This document shows positions 37,117 to 45,611 of a stretch of 64,000 nt of DNA, piece by piece (within the stretch, counting starts at the first letter, position 1; each line of letters begins with the position of its first letter). A program made the position numbers and the translations under genes. Location of the stretch: assembly GCA_964409905.1 (NCBI GenBank), contig CAYPET010000004.1, positions 102,410 through 166,409 on the forward strand, given 5' to 3'. The notes under the pieces were generated by a model, which searched no databases, was not told where the DNA came from, and saw nothing but the letters and a program-made list of their open reading frames with translations. The stretch comes from JAGNRR01 sp964409905 (GTDB lineage: Bacteria; Bacteroidota; Bacteroidia; Chitinophagales; Chitinophagaceae).

Positions 37117-40068
37117 ATGAAAAAAATTATTCTACTATTATTGGTAACAGTAGGTGTTTTTGCTTTTAATCAAAAAGCAGAAGCTTCACACGCGGCCGGA
37201 GGAGAGATTTTATATGAGCTCGTTCCGAATACCACCAATACGTATAAGATAATCTTCAAGTTTTACCGCGATTGTTCGGGTATACCAGTAGCAACGACTC
37301 AGACTCTTTGTTATAATAATTCATGTTCTCAACCTACAACATCTATTCCGATGCCGATGGTTTCTGGGCCTACAGTAGTTAGTTCTGGTTGTCCAAACTT
37401 CCCGAATTCTTGTAATAATGGTAGCAATCCGGGTTATGAAGAGTATATCTATGAAACACAACTAACCCTTTTTCAGCAATGTAATAACTGGAAGTTTTGG
37501 GTGACTATTGGCGCCCGAAATAATATGACCTTTTTGAATGGAGGGAATTTGTTCATTGAGGCTACATTCGATAATACCGTCAGTCAAAATGACAATTCAC
37601 CTTATTTTTCGGTTAAACCAGTACCCTATACCTGCATTAATACACCGTTTACTTTTAATAATGGTGCCGTAGACATTAATGGGGACTCACTTGTTTTTGA
37701 GTCGATTCAGCCAAGAACGGGTCCATGTGCATCGTATACTCCAACGCCTGTGACCTATCGTACAGCCAATTTCCCTCCCGGGCAACAAACGCCTGCACCA
37801 AATCCATTGAATAATCCTATCCCTACAAATTATTCTTTTGTTTTAAATTCTCAAACAGGAGCAATGTCGTTTACTCCTTCCACACAAGGTACAGGGGTAA
37901 TAACGATTCAGTGTAAATCTTTCCGGAATGGACAGCTTATAGGAACGGTAATGCGGGATATTCAGGTGGTAGTTTTAAATTGTTCTCCGGGTACCGTCCC
38001 GCCGAGTCCCGTAGATAGTAACACATTGGTCAATGCCAATCTGGATTCGCTCGGTCAGGTAAAAGCCTGTTCGGGTGATAGTCTGGCATTTTGTATCACA
38101 CTGGGTTCAACAGATACTGATGCTGTACTGGTGCCGTATTCAAATATTAATGCGGCCATGCCAGGCGGTGTAATCAGCTATACGGGTGCGCTTACCGATT
38201 CTATTACAGCTTGTGTTGGCTGGCAAACGAGCTTACAAAGTGCAGGTTTACATGTATTGGTAATTACTTTGATTGATTCCAGCTGTAAACCACCCGGAAT
38301 TCTTTATCCCTACACTTTCAGTATTCCGGTCTTTATTGATTCGAGTATCAAGGCCTTTGGTGATACGATTATCTGTGCTGGAGAACAGGCGCCTTTGTTA
38401 GCCATAGGTGGCGGTACGAAGTACTGGTCTGTCTTACCTGGCGGTTCGCCGGTATCGAGTTTATCATGTAACCCATGTAATAACCCGATAGCAACACCTA
38501 CTTTACCGACATATTACGTTGTGGAGGGTTGTGATCGTGACACGGTCTTTGTTGACATAGCTGCAGTGCCCACCTTGGTCAGCACGCGTGATACCACTAC
38601 CTGTGTGAATGGTAGTGTGCAGTTGTCTGTTTCGGCAAGCCCTGTGGGCCAAACCTATGATTATTCATGGAGCCCATCGAACTTTTTATCCAATGCTACG
38701 ATATCGAACCCTGTAGTGCAAAACCCAACTACCTGTCAGACGTATGTAGTTACGGTGACGCCTTATGGTGCTACTGGTCCGTTGGCAGCGTGTGCGGTAC
38801 AAGACACAGTAGTAGTAGATGTGCTGACCGGCTTTAGTTTGAATGCTTACGACACGATATTGTGTGATGGTGAAAATACGGCCATTACGGGTGTAGATGC
38901 CCCATCATCTTGTTTTGGTCGTCAGTACAGTTATACCTGGACACCAACGGTTGGCGTGAACCCAAGTAATACGTTGAATACGACGATTACGCCTACGGTA
39001 CCCGGAGGTAGTTATTCTGTGATAGCCTCCTATCCTGGTTGTCCAGACTCGATGATAACGATATCGGTCATAATGGATCCTGTACCGGTTGTAGATGCTG
39101 GTCAGGACCGTGAGATGTGTTTAGGAGATACGATACACCTAAATTCTACAGTATTTCCCGACACGATACCCTACACGGTTACCTGGTTACCCGGCGCAGA
39201 TATGGATAACAACACGGCACGTAATCCGGTATACCGCGGCAAAACGACTCAGACGTTGAATGTAAAATATGTTACCCCGAATGGTTGTGAAGATGACGAT
39301 GATGTGCTGATAACGGTAAACAATGTAGACTTTTTGCAATTGAACGGCGATCGAGCGATATGCCCTGGCGATACCACAGGCTTAAGTGTGTTGGGCGGTG
39401 TGAGTTATGTATGGTCGCCAAATTATTTCATTAGCGATACCGGTAATGTCACGAGCGTATTGGTCTATCCACCTGTTAGTCAGCAGTATCAGGTGATAGG
39501 TCGGGATATTAAGGGTTGTTATGATACAGCAACAGCAAATGTGGTGGTGTATCCAGGATCGGTTGTAGATGCCGGTGAAGATGTGACGATTTACCCTGGA
39601 GAGTCCGTGATGCTGTATGCTGATGGGAACTGTAGTTTGTTTGATTGGTTTCCGCCGAGTGGCTTGAGTGATACGAAGGTTAAAAACCCTGTGGCGCAGC
39701 CAACGGCTACTACCCGTTATTATGTAAATGCGCAGACAGAGAATGGCTGTCCTACGCTTGACTCCGTGACAGTTATCGTGAGCAATGAGAGTTTGATTGA
39801 TTTGCCGAACGCGTTTTCGCCCGGCAGTGGTACCAGTGTGAATGATTTATTGCAAATACGTCGTCGTGGTGAAGTGACTTTGAAGCGTTGGGATATTTAC
39901 AATCGTTGGGGAGAGAAGGTATTCACGACGAACGATATAGACGCAGGTTGGGATGGACGATTTAACAATAAGCCACAGCCATTAGGCACTTATGTGTATG
40001 TAATTGAGGCTGAAACGAGCACAGGGAAACGCTTTTATAAACAAGGAAATGTAACCTTGGTGCGTTAG
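37117..40068 (+). CDS. PKD-like surface protein with T9SS type B-like C-terminal domain, copy 2
   Basis: 983-residue paralogue of the preceding gene. The ATG at 37117 gives an ideal signal peptide (MKKIILLLLVTVGVFAF); an ATG at 37078 would add 13 residues ahead of it and is less likely. After cleavage comes ASHAAGGEILYELVP and the conserved N-terminal module, here diverged from copy 1 with several small indels. The region from about residue 300 resembles copy 1 at roughly 85% DNA identity. From codon 398 to the end, and 64 bp beyond, it is identical to copy 1. The C-terminal sorting-like domain is the same PGSGTSV variant. Likely exported and surface-exposed; the pair may offer two different N-terminal faces on one stalk. 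Confidence 0.9.
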   Translation: MKKIILLLLVTVGVFAFNQKAEASHAAGGEILYELVPNTTNTYKIIFKFYRDCSGIPVATTQTLCYNNSCSQPTTSIPMPMVSGPTVVSSGCPNFPNSCNNGSNPGYEEYIYETQLTLFQQCNNWKFWVTIGARNNMTFLNGGNLFIEATFDNTVSQNDNSPYFSVKPVPYTCINTPFTFNNGAVDINGDSLVFESIQPRTGPCASYTPTPVTYRTANFPPGQQTPAPNPLNNPIPTNYSFVLNSQTGAMSFTPSTQGTGVITIQCKSFRNGQLIGTVMRDIQVVVLNCSPGTVPPSPVDSNTLVNANLDSLGQVKACSGDSLAFCITLGSTDTDAVLVPYSNINAAMPGGVISYTGALTDSITACVGWQTSLQSAGLHVLVITLIDSSCKPPGILYPYTFSIPVFIDSSIKAFGDTIICAGEQAPLLAIGGGTKYWSVLPGGSPVSSLSCNPCNNPIATPTLPTYYVVEGCDRDTVFVDIAAVPTLVSTRDTTTCVNGSVQLSVSASPVGQTYDYSWSPSNFLSNATISNPVVQNPTTCQTYVVTVTPYGATGPLAACAVQDTVVVDVLTGFSLNAYDTILCDGENTAITGVDAPSSCFGRQYSYTWTPTVGVNPSNTLNTTITPTVPGGSYSVIASYPGCPDSMITISVIMDPVPVVDAGQDREMCLGDTIHLNSTVFPDTIPYTVTWLPGADMDNNTARNPVYRGKTTQTLNVKYVTPNGCEDDDDVLITVNNVDFLQLNGDRAICPGDTTGLSVLGGVSYVWSPNYFISDTGNVTSVLVYPPVSQQYQVIGRDIKGCYDTATANVVVYPGSVVDAGEDVTIYPGESVMLYADGNCSLFDWFPPSGLSDTKVKNPVAQPTATTRYYVNAQTENGCPTLDSVTVIVSNESLIDLPNAFSPGSGTSVNDLLQIRRRGEVTLKRWDIYNRWGEKVFTTNDIDAGWDGRFNNKPQPLGTYVYVIEAETSTGKRFYKQGNVTLVR

Positions 40069-40132
40069 GCTATCCCCCGTCAGTAGAGCTAAATAAAAAA
40101 GCCGACTAAATCAGTCGGCTTTTTTGTTTGTT
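38309..40132 (+). repeat. 1,824-bp direct repeat, copy 2
   Basis: Second copy of 35150-36973, including the terminator; see copy 1 for the mismatch positions that bound it. The right boundary falls in the T-rich tail after the terminator, and the left boundary lies within coding sequence. Confidence 0.93.
40095..40125 (+). terminator. rho-independent terminator, copy 2
   Basis: Same GCCGACT/AGTCGGC hairpin and T-run as at 36936-36966, 27 bp after the stop at 40068. Confidence 0.9.
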
Positions 40133-40157
40133 GCTAGAAGATACTAAATTAAATTTG
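40127..40157 (+). promoter_or_regulatory. promoter of small 2TM gene (-33 TTTG, -7 TAAATTTG)
   Basis: TTTG at 40127-40130 and TAAATTTG at 40150-40157 are 19 bp apart, the best full promoter match in the window. The -33 element lies in the T-rich tail of the duplicated terminator. The ATG at 40174 is 17 bases beyond the box. Confidence 0.6.
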
Positions 40158-40173
40158 TCCAAAATTTGGATTA

Positions 40174-40437
40174 ATGGCAAAGAAAATTCCACCAACAGCT
40201 GGTCAAAAAAGTAAACTGATGATTCACGCAATTATTTTTTTAATTGTAAACGTGCTCTTGTGGTTATTTTATGATAAAGAACCGTTGCTCATTGAGTCCG
40301 CTAAAGGAATCGCATACGCGTGGCCTGCATGGATTACAGCTGCTTGGGCTTTGTCATTAATTGGTCACTGGGCTGCATTATATACAAACTATGAAGATCC
40401 AGGCAACGAAGAATATTTGCGCCAGGCTCGTGGTTAA
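40174..40437 (+). CDS. small 2TM-domain membrane protein
   Basis: 87-residue protein with two predicted transmembrane helices (LMIHAIIFLIVNVLLWLFY, residues about 16-34; WPAWITAAWALSLIGHWAAL, about 50-69) joined by a short loop, and charged ends. This fits the 2TM domain family of small Bacteroidota membrane proteins, whose function is unknown to me. The ATG at 40174 has a good promoter upstream. The lipoprotein gene follows 28 bp downstream. Confidence 0.72.
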   Translation: MAKKIPPTAGQKSKLMIHAIIFLIVNVLLWLFYDKEPLLIESAKGIAYAWPAWITAAWALSLIGHWAALYTNYEDPGNEEYLRQARG

Positions 40438-40465
40438 ATCTTGTTTTTTACTTTACCTTTAAGAG

Positions 40466-41008
40466 ATGAAAGAACAAATTCAGCTTGTAACGCTTAGTGC
40501 GTTGTTTTTTGTAGCTATTTTGAGTTTTGTATTTACATCTTGCGAAAAGCAAGACGTAACGTATGGCCCAACCACTTACTACAAGCCATGTCAAAATGTG
40601 ATTTGTTTAAATGGAGGAATTTGTCGTGACGGCAATTGCGAATGTGCCATTGGTTTTGAAGGGGTGAAATGTGAAACGCGGGCTGCCGATAAATTTGTGT
40701 CAAGCTACACTTGTTTTGATGATTGTTATAAAAATGCTCAGGAGTCTTATACCGCCAGTATTTCGACAGATTTTAATCCTGTGAATGAATTAATCCTAAA
40801 GGGCGTAGGGACGCTTTGCACTAATTACATTACTGCCTATATCACCAAAGAGAAGACACACTTTGATATTCCATTTCAACAATCATGCAATGATTATTGG
40901 ATTTCAGGAGAAGGTAATTTGTACAATGATGTATTGAGTGTGAACCTCGTAATACGGGACAGTGCCATGCATACTACTCAAAATTGTAGTATTCTAATGA
41001 ACAAATAG
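40466..41008 (+). CDS. lipoprotein with an EGF-like domain
   Basis: 180-residue predicted lipoprotein: a hydrophobic leader ending in the lipobox FVFTSC (lipidated Cys about residue 26), so anchored in the outer or inner membrane. Residues about 42-71 form an EGF-like module with six cysteines in the classic order (CQNVICLNGGICRDGNCEC...GFEGVKCE). The rest (about 110 residues) has four further cysteines and resembles no family I know. EGF modules are uncommon in bacteria but recur in Bacteroidota surface proteins. A strong terminator follows the gene. Confidence 0.82.
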   Translation: MKEQIQLVTLSALFFVAILSFVFTSCEKQDVTYGPTTYYKPCQNVICLNGGICRDGNCECAIGFEGVKCETRAADKFVSSYTCFDDCYKNAQESYTASISTDFNPVNELILKGVGTLCTNYITAYITKEKTHFDIPFQQSCNDYWISGEGNLYNDVLSVNLVIRDSAMHTTQNCSILMNK

Positions 41009-41030
41009 ATTATACAGCTTGAGAGACATT

Positions 41031-41062
41031 ATCGTCGTTCATTCACCGAACGACGATTTTTT
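41031..41062 (+). terminator. rho-independent terminator after lipoprotein gene
   Basis: 10-bp perfect stem ATCGTCGTTC/GAACGACGAT with a 7-base loop, followed by a T-run. It lies between convergent genes and its T-run favours plus-strand transcripts. Confidence 0.9.
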
Positions 41063-41725
41063 ATTTGGACTTATTTCCTTTACCAAAACGGTATCCAAAG
41101 GATATATCGTGACTAAAATTGGTCTCCAAACCAATGAGTGAAATATTTCGTTGTTTCAGCAAGTCCAAATCGATGGGTAAACTGGCACTATAACCTAAAA
41201 CCAAGCGGCCCCAACTAATTCTAATGCCTGTAAAAGGTGCAATACTTGCCGAGAGAATAGCACCATTGTTTACCTCATTCCACCTAATTTCTTCACCTTT
41301 TTCATGTCCTGCGATGACAATTTCATTATCCGCAGCAGCACCTCCACCTAAAGAAATGTCACCACCACCTATTATTTGAACATCAGGGTGCAACGTTTTG
41401 CGCCATTCTTTACCCAAAATTAATCGAGGGACAGCACCACTGGCATATTGACTTATGGTATAAATCGTATCTTGTTTTGTGTATCGATAATTTCTTACGT
41501 TCTGAACTCGTTCACCAATGCCTATACCATAACGCATTGCACTATTTGGACTATTGGCACGTACGTATAAGTAAGACCCACTGCGTATCTTACCGAGTAA
41601 TGAACTTTTTTGGTTTGCATAAACATGGTAGGTTCCAAAATGAAATGTTCTTTTGGGCTTTGAGCGAAAGAGCTTGAAAAATGGGCTAGCAGGAAAATGC
41701 TATATAATGAAATTGTTTTAAGCAT
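41061..41725 (-). pseudogene. outer-membrane beta-barrel-like protein, frameshifted
   Basis: Two overlapping minus-strand frames join into one sensible protein of about 221 residues. The first (from the ATG at 41725) has a signal peptide (LKTISLYSIFLLAHFSSSFAQ) and runs through VRYAVGLTYTY. The second continues RANSPNSAMRYGIGIGERV and ends in alternating beta strands, finishing near FGYRFGKGN. The break is at about 41548-41560, in a TACGTACG stretch, and is cured by adding one base (or removing two). The composition and strand pattern suggest an outer-membrane beta-barrel; no precise family is recognised. It is either a true frameshift or a sequencing error. Confidence 0.7.
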
Positions 41726-41860
41726 AAAAATGTTTATTTGACAACAATGACGAAAAATAGCTTCTTTTATTTTTTTGCTTCCTTAAGCATTCGTGCCAAA
41801 ATTTAGTTAAGGGGAACGATTGTCGCTGTGGGTGAGGATAGTTTATTTTTCTGTTCGTAC

Positions 41861-41868
41861 TATTTTTG
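41861..41868 (+). promoter_or_regulatory. -7 promoter box TATTTTTG before hutU
   Basis: Exact TAnnTTTG match ending 5 bases before the ATG at 41874; supports that start over an in-frame TTG at 41820 and predicts a leaderless mRNA. Confidence 0.45.
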
Positions 41869-41873
41869 CCACC

Positions 41874-43526
41874 ATGTTAAAAGAAGCCAGAGTTATCAAA
41901 TCTCCACAAGGTTCAACCTTGCATTGTAAAAATTGGATTACAGAAGCAGTTTATAGAATGATACAAAACAACCTCGACCCAGAGGTAGCAGAAAGACCGG
42001 ATGAATTAATCGTTTATGGTGGTTTAGGAAAAGCTGCTCGTAACTGGCCTTCTTTTGAAAAAATTCTTGAAATATTAAAAGAACTAGAGGAAGATCAAAC
42101 ATTATTGGTGCAAAGTGGCAAACCTGTTGGAATATTGAGAAGTCATAAAGACGCACCGAGAGTTATCATTGCTAATTCGAACTTGGTAGGCAAATGGGCT
42201 ACTTGGGAGCATTTTCGGGAGTTAGACCAAAAAGGACTAATGATGTACGGCCAAATGACCGCAGGTTCTTGGATTTATATCGGATCACAAGGGATTGTTC
42301 AGGGGACCTATGAAACCTATTTAGCACTTGCCGATCAACATTTCAATGGCACACTAAGGGGTACATTGAATGTTACTGCTGGTTTAGGCGGTATGGGAGG
42401 GGCTCAGCCATTAGCTATTACCATGAATGAGGGTGTATGTCTGGCTGCTGATGTAGAAGAGTGGCGGATTCAAAAAAGAGTAGATACCCGATATATTGAT
42501 AAAATTTACCACGATATTGACGAAGCTATTGATGATGCCCTATTGGCTAAGGAGAATAAGGAGGCAGTTTCAATTGGTGTAGTTTGCAATGCTGTCGATT
42601 TGCTACAGCGCTTAATAGACCGAAATATTACCCCTGATACGCTCACAGACCAAACTTCAGCACATGATGAGTTAATTGGCTATTTTCCGGAAGGATTAAG
42701 TGAAGCAGAGGCCAATGTATTACGCGAAACAAAACCGGATGAATATGCCAGTCTTTCTTTGGATACGATGGCAAAACATGTTCGTCAAATGCTGGAACTG
42801 CAACATAGGGGGGCTATCACCTTTGATTATGGCAATAATTTAAGAGGGCAGGCTAAGGACAAACGTGGTGTAGAGAATGCATTTGATTTCCCAGGCTTTG
42901 TGCCGGCTTACATTCGTCCATTATTTTGCGAAGGCAAAGGACCATTTCGTTGGGTAGCACTCAGTGGCGATCCGGAAGATATTTATAAAACCGACCAAGC
43001 ATTAAAGGAATTATTTCCTGACAATAAGGGCTTGATTCGTTGGTTGGATATGGCAAAAGAGAAAATAGCGTTTCAAGGCTTGCCAAGTCGTATTTGCTGG
43101 CTTGGCATGGGTGAGCGCGAAATAGCAGGCCGAAAATTCAATGAAATGGTTCGCAATGGCGAGTTAAAAGCACCAATCGTTATTGGTCGTGATCATTTGG
43201 ATTGTGGCTCTGTGGCATCTCCCAATCGCGAAACTGAGGCCATGAAAGATGGTAGCGATGCAGTAGCCGATTGGCCAATATTAAATGCGCTTATCAATAC
43301 CGCCGGTGGGGCAAGCTGGGTTAGTTTTCATCATGGTGGTGGAGTTGGTATGGGCTATAGCCTGCACGCGGGTATGGTTATCGTAGCGGATGGAAGTGAT
43401 GATGCGGATAAACGACTTTCGCGCGTGTTGCACAACGATCCTGCTATGGGTGTGTTACGCCATACTGATGCCGGCTACGACAAGGCAACCGCATGGGCTG
43501 AAAAATTTGGCTTGAAAATTTGGTAA
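41874..43526 (+). CDS. hutU: urocanate hydratase
   Basis: NAD-dependent enzyme of histidine breakdown that hydrates urocanate to imidazolonepropionate; cytoplasmic. The 550 residues are the normal length. Recognisable family blocks: GGLGKAARNW, QSGKPVGI, MTAGSWIYIGSQGIVQGTY, the NAD-binding VTAGLGGMGGAQPLA, and the active-site CWLGMGERE. The ATG at 41874 is chosen because the conserved N-terminus begins there. The other hut genes (hutH, hutI, formimidoylglutamate hydrolase) are not adjacent; the arginase-family protein at 14887 could supply the last of these, but that is speculative. Confidence 0.97.
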   Translation: MLKEARVIKSPQGSTLHCKNWITEAVYRMIQNNLDPEVAERPDELIVYGGLGKAARNWPSFEKILEILKELEEDQTLLVQSGKPVGILRSHKDAPRVIIANSNLVGKWATWEHFRELDQKGLMMYGQMTAGSWIYIGSQGIVQGTYETYLALADQHFNGTLRGTLNVTAGLGGMGGAQPLAITMNEGVCLAADVEEWRIQKRVDTRYIDKIYHDIDEAIDDALLAKENKEAVSIGVVCNAVDLLQRLIDRNITPDTLTDQTSAHDELIGYFPEGLSEAEANVLRETKPDEYASLSLDTMAKHVRQMLELQHRGAITFDYGNNLRGQAKDKRGVENAFDFPGFVPAYIRPLFCEGKGPFRWVALSGDPEDIYKTDQALKELFPDNKGLIRWLDMAKEKIAFQGLPSRICWLGMGEREIAGRKFNEMVRNGELKAPIVIGRDHLDCGSVASPNRETEAMKDGSDAVADWPILNALINTAGGASWVSFHHGGGVGMGYSLHAGMVIVADGSDDADKRLSRVLHNDPAMGVLRHTDAGYDKATAWAEKFGLKIW

Positions 43527-43527
43527 G

Positions 43528-44298
43528 TTATTCCTTGCCGTCACCATCCATAATGTGCCCGCTTGGCCATTGACTGGGTTTTCCTGGAAAATCAGAAAAA
43601 GAAATAAAAGCCTTCTTCTTAAACGATTTTTTGTAATCTTCAAAAGGAATACAGTCATCATCATTGGTATGGATAATATGCATCTTGGCTGCTGCAAAAT
43701 TGATATCTTCTAATTGTCTACCTGCCAGACCGGCGCCCTCCGGACAATCTTTAGCATTATAGTAAGCATCGTAAGTGGCACCAATAAGTTGCCATTCATT
43801 TTGTTGATATCGAAATATATGACGTTGACTCCAGCGCCATGCACTACCACCATAGTTATCAATTGTGAGAATCGTATCTTTTAATGTAATACCGGCATAA
43901 GGGTCGCCAAAGACACCACCGCAGTTTCTGCACAAAACCAACTCACTATTACTGGCCAAACGACGCCAAATACCCTGTTCTTTATGTAGTATAGTTATCA
44001 CTCTTTTTTCATCTGTAAATTCTTCCGTTTTTTCCTTTTCAGCCGCCAGTACCAAGACAGTAATAGTTACACCTTTTTTATTCATGCTTGATGCGGAATC
44101 CAAGATGAAATAACCGGTAGGCACAACATCAAGTATTGATTTTATTGTAGCATTCTCGATGCGATTTAGTTGTTGAATGCCGGAGTCTTTTATGCTACTG
44201 GCCACTTTTTGCTTTTCTTTAGTTGCCATTGGTCCATTTTCATTACAAGCCGCAAGGACTAGCAGAATACTGAACAGGTATAGTAATATGAATTTCAT
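43528..44298 (-). CDS. lipoprotein of unknown function
   Basis: 256-residue predicted lipoprotein with a hydrophobic leader and lipobox VLAAC (Cys about residue 18). The body is a beta-rich globular domain. A distinctive CRNCGGVFGDPYAGI block (about residues 122-136) is followed by a Trp-rich stretch (SAWRWSQRHIF). I have seen similar blocks in uncharacterised exported proteins but know no function. It is convergent with hutU, 1 bp between stops, and is divergent from the muramidase pseudogene. No partner gene is evident. Confidence 0.75.
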   Translation of the reverse strand: MKFILLYLFSILLVLAACNENGPMATKEKQKVASSIKDSGIQQLNRIENATIKSILDVVPTGYFILDSASSMNKKGVTITVLVLAAEKEKTEEFTDEKRVITILHKEQGIWRRLASNSELVLCRNCGGVFGDPYAGITLKDTILTIDNYGGSAWRWSQRHIFRYQQNEWQLIGATYDAYYNAKDCPEGAGLAGRQLEDINFAAAKMHIIHTNDDDCIPFEDYKKSFKKKAFISFSDFPGKPSQWPSGHIMDGDGKE

Positions 44299-44482
44299 TC
44301 CAGAATTAATTACAAGTATACCAAATTCTAATGCCGTGTTTATACTAAATAAAAACTTTTTACGTCACTTCATACTGGCGAGATATTTTTGCCTCAAAAG
44401 TTTAAGCAGATTATTTGGAATTTTTATATATACGGAATGCTAATTTTTAATTAGCTTTATGCTAAACCAAAAGCAGATTATT

Positions 44483-45611
44483 ATGGATACTGTACAAACC
44501 GTAAAACCATTAGAAGGAGCCTTGAAATTTCGAAGCAGGGGGGAGTTTGTTAAAATTGCTCCAACAGATATTAAATAATCAAGGGTATGGATTAGATGTT
44601 GATGGGTATTTTGGTAAGCAAACCGAACAAGCCGTAATTGACTTTCAAGGTAAAATGAAACTAAAACAAGATGGCATTGTGGGCTCCAAAACTTGGTTAC
44701 TACTCAATAAAATCGCACGTACTGAATCCGTAAAACCAAAGCCTGTTAATACTGAAAATGCTGAAGGTTTGCTGAAGCGAGGAAATCGGGGTGAAATGGT
44801 GTTGTTACTACAAGAAAACCTTGCTAAACTAGGGTATACTATTATCGTTGATGGAAGCTTTGGGGTGGGCACTGAAGAAATTGTCAAGCAGTTTCAAAAG
44901 AAAAATGGTTTAACGGCTGACGGTATTGTAGGCCAAAAAACATGGCTCATGATTCAAAAAGCTTTAGCCTCTGTTATTAGTGGCACGGTAGTAGGTGAGC
45001 AGATTACCAAAGAAGAGAAGCAGACGATAAATAAACTACTTAGTGAAAGAGATTTACAAGATTTTGCAGCGCGCTATGGGCTTGATGTGGCAGCCGTCAA
45101 AGCGGTGCATGAAGTAGAAAGCAGTGGACGAGGCTTCAAGAATAATAAAATTAAAATATTATTTGAAGGGCATATCTTTTGGCGCGAACTAAAAAAACGT
45201 GGCATTAACCCTGCAAACTTGGTCTCGGGTAATGAGAATATTATTTATTCTGGCTAGAAAAAAACCTATTATGGTCAGGATCAACACGCACGCTTGGATA
45301 AGGCAAAAAAGATTCATAAAGAAGCCGCACTTTGCTCTGCATCTTATGGCTTATTTCAAATAATGGGTTTTCACGCGACATCCTTAGGATTTACGAGTGC
45401 TGAAGAATTTGTAAACTTTATGGACAAAAGCGAAGCGAATCAGCTAGAAGCATTTGGCCGTTTTTTAAAAAAGAATAACTTGGTCAATTATTTGAAGAAA
45501 AAAGATTGGGCAGGATTTGCCAAACGCTACAATGGACCGGGCTACAAACAAAATAAGTATGATACTAAAATGGCGAATGCCTATGCCAAGTATAAAAACA
45601 TGATGTTATAA
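44483..45611 (+). pseudogene. peptidoglycan-binding N-acetylmuramidase, disrupted by a frameshift and an amber codon
   Basis: Remnant of a cell-wall hydrolase. From the ATG at 44483 the frame reads to RSRGEFVK, then shifts at an A4 run (44552-44555): deleting one A restores LLQQILNNQGYGL. There follow two peptidoglycan-binding type 1 units (ending DGIVGSKTWLLL and DGIVGQKTWLMI) and an N-acetylmuramidase domain (residues from about 165: VKAVHEVESSGRGFKNN, KILFEGHIFWRELKKRG). An in-frame TAG at 45255-45257 then cuts the domain, which continues in the same frame (YYGQDQHARLDKA...ASYGLFQIMGFHA...RYNGPGYKQNKYD) to the stop at 45611. A Trp (TGG) at the TAG would fit. Two lesions in one gene argue for decay rather than recoding. 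Confidence 0.83.

Noticed and set aside
41820..41873. Upstream TTG start adding 18 residues to urocanate hydratase
   Set aside because: The conserved family N-terminus starts at the ATG at 41874, and the -7 box lies inside the extension.
45255..45257. Programmed TAG readthrough or pyrrolysine in the muramidase
   Set aside because: The same gene also has an upstream frameshift, and Trp fits the position; decay is simpler.
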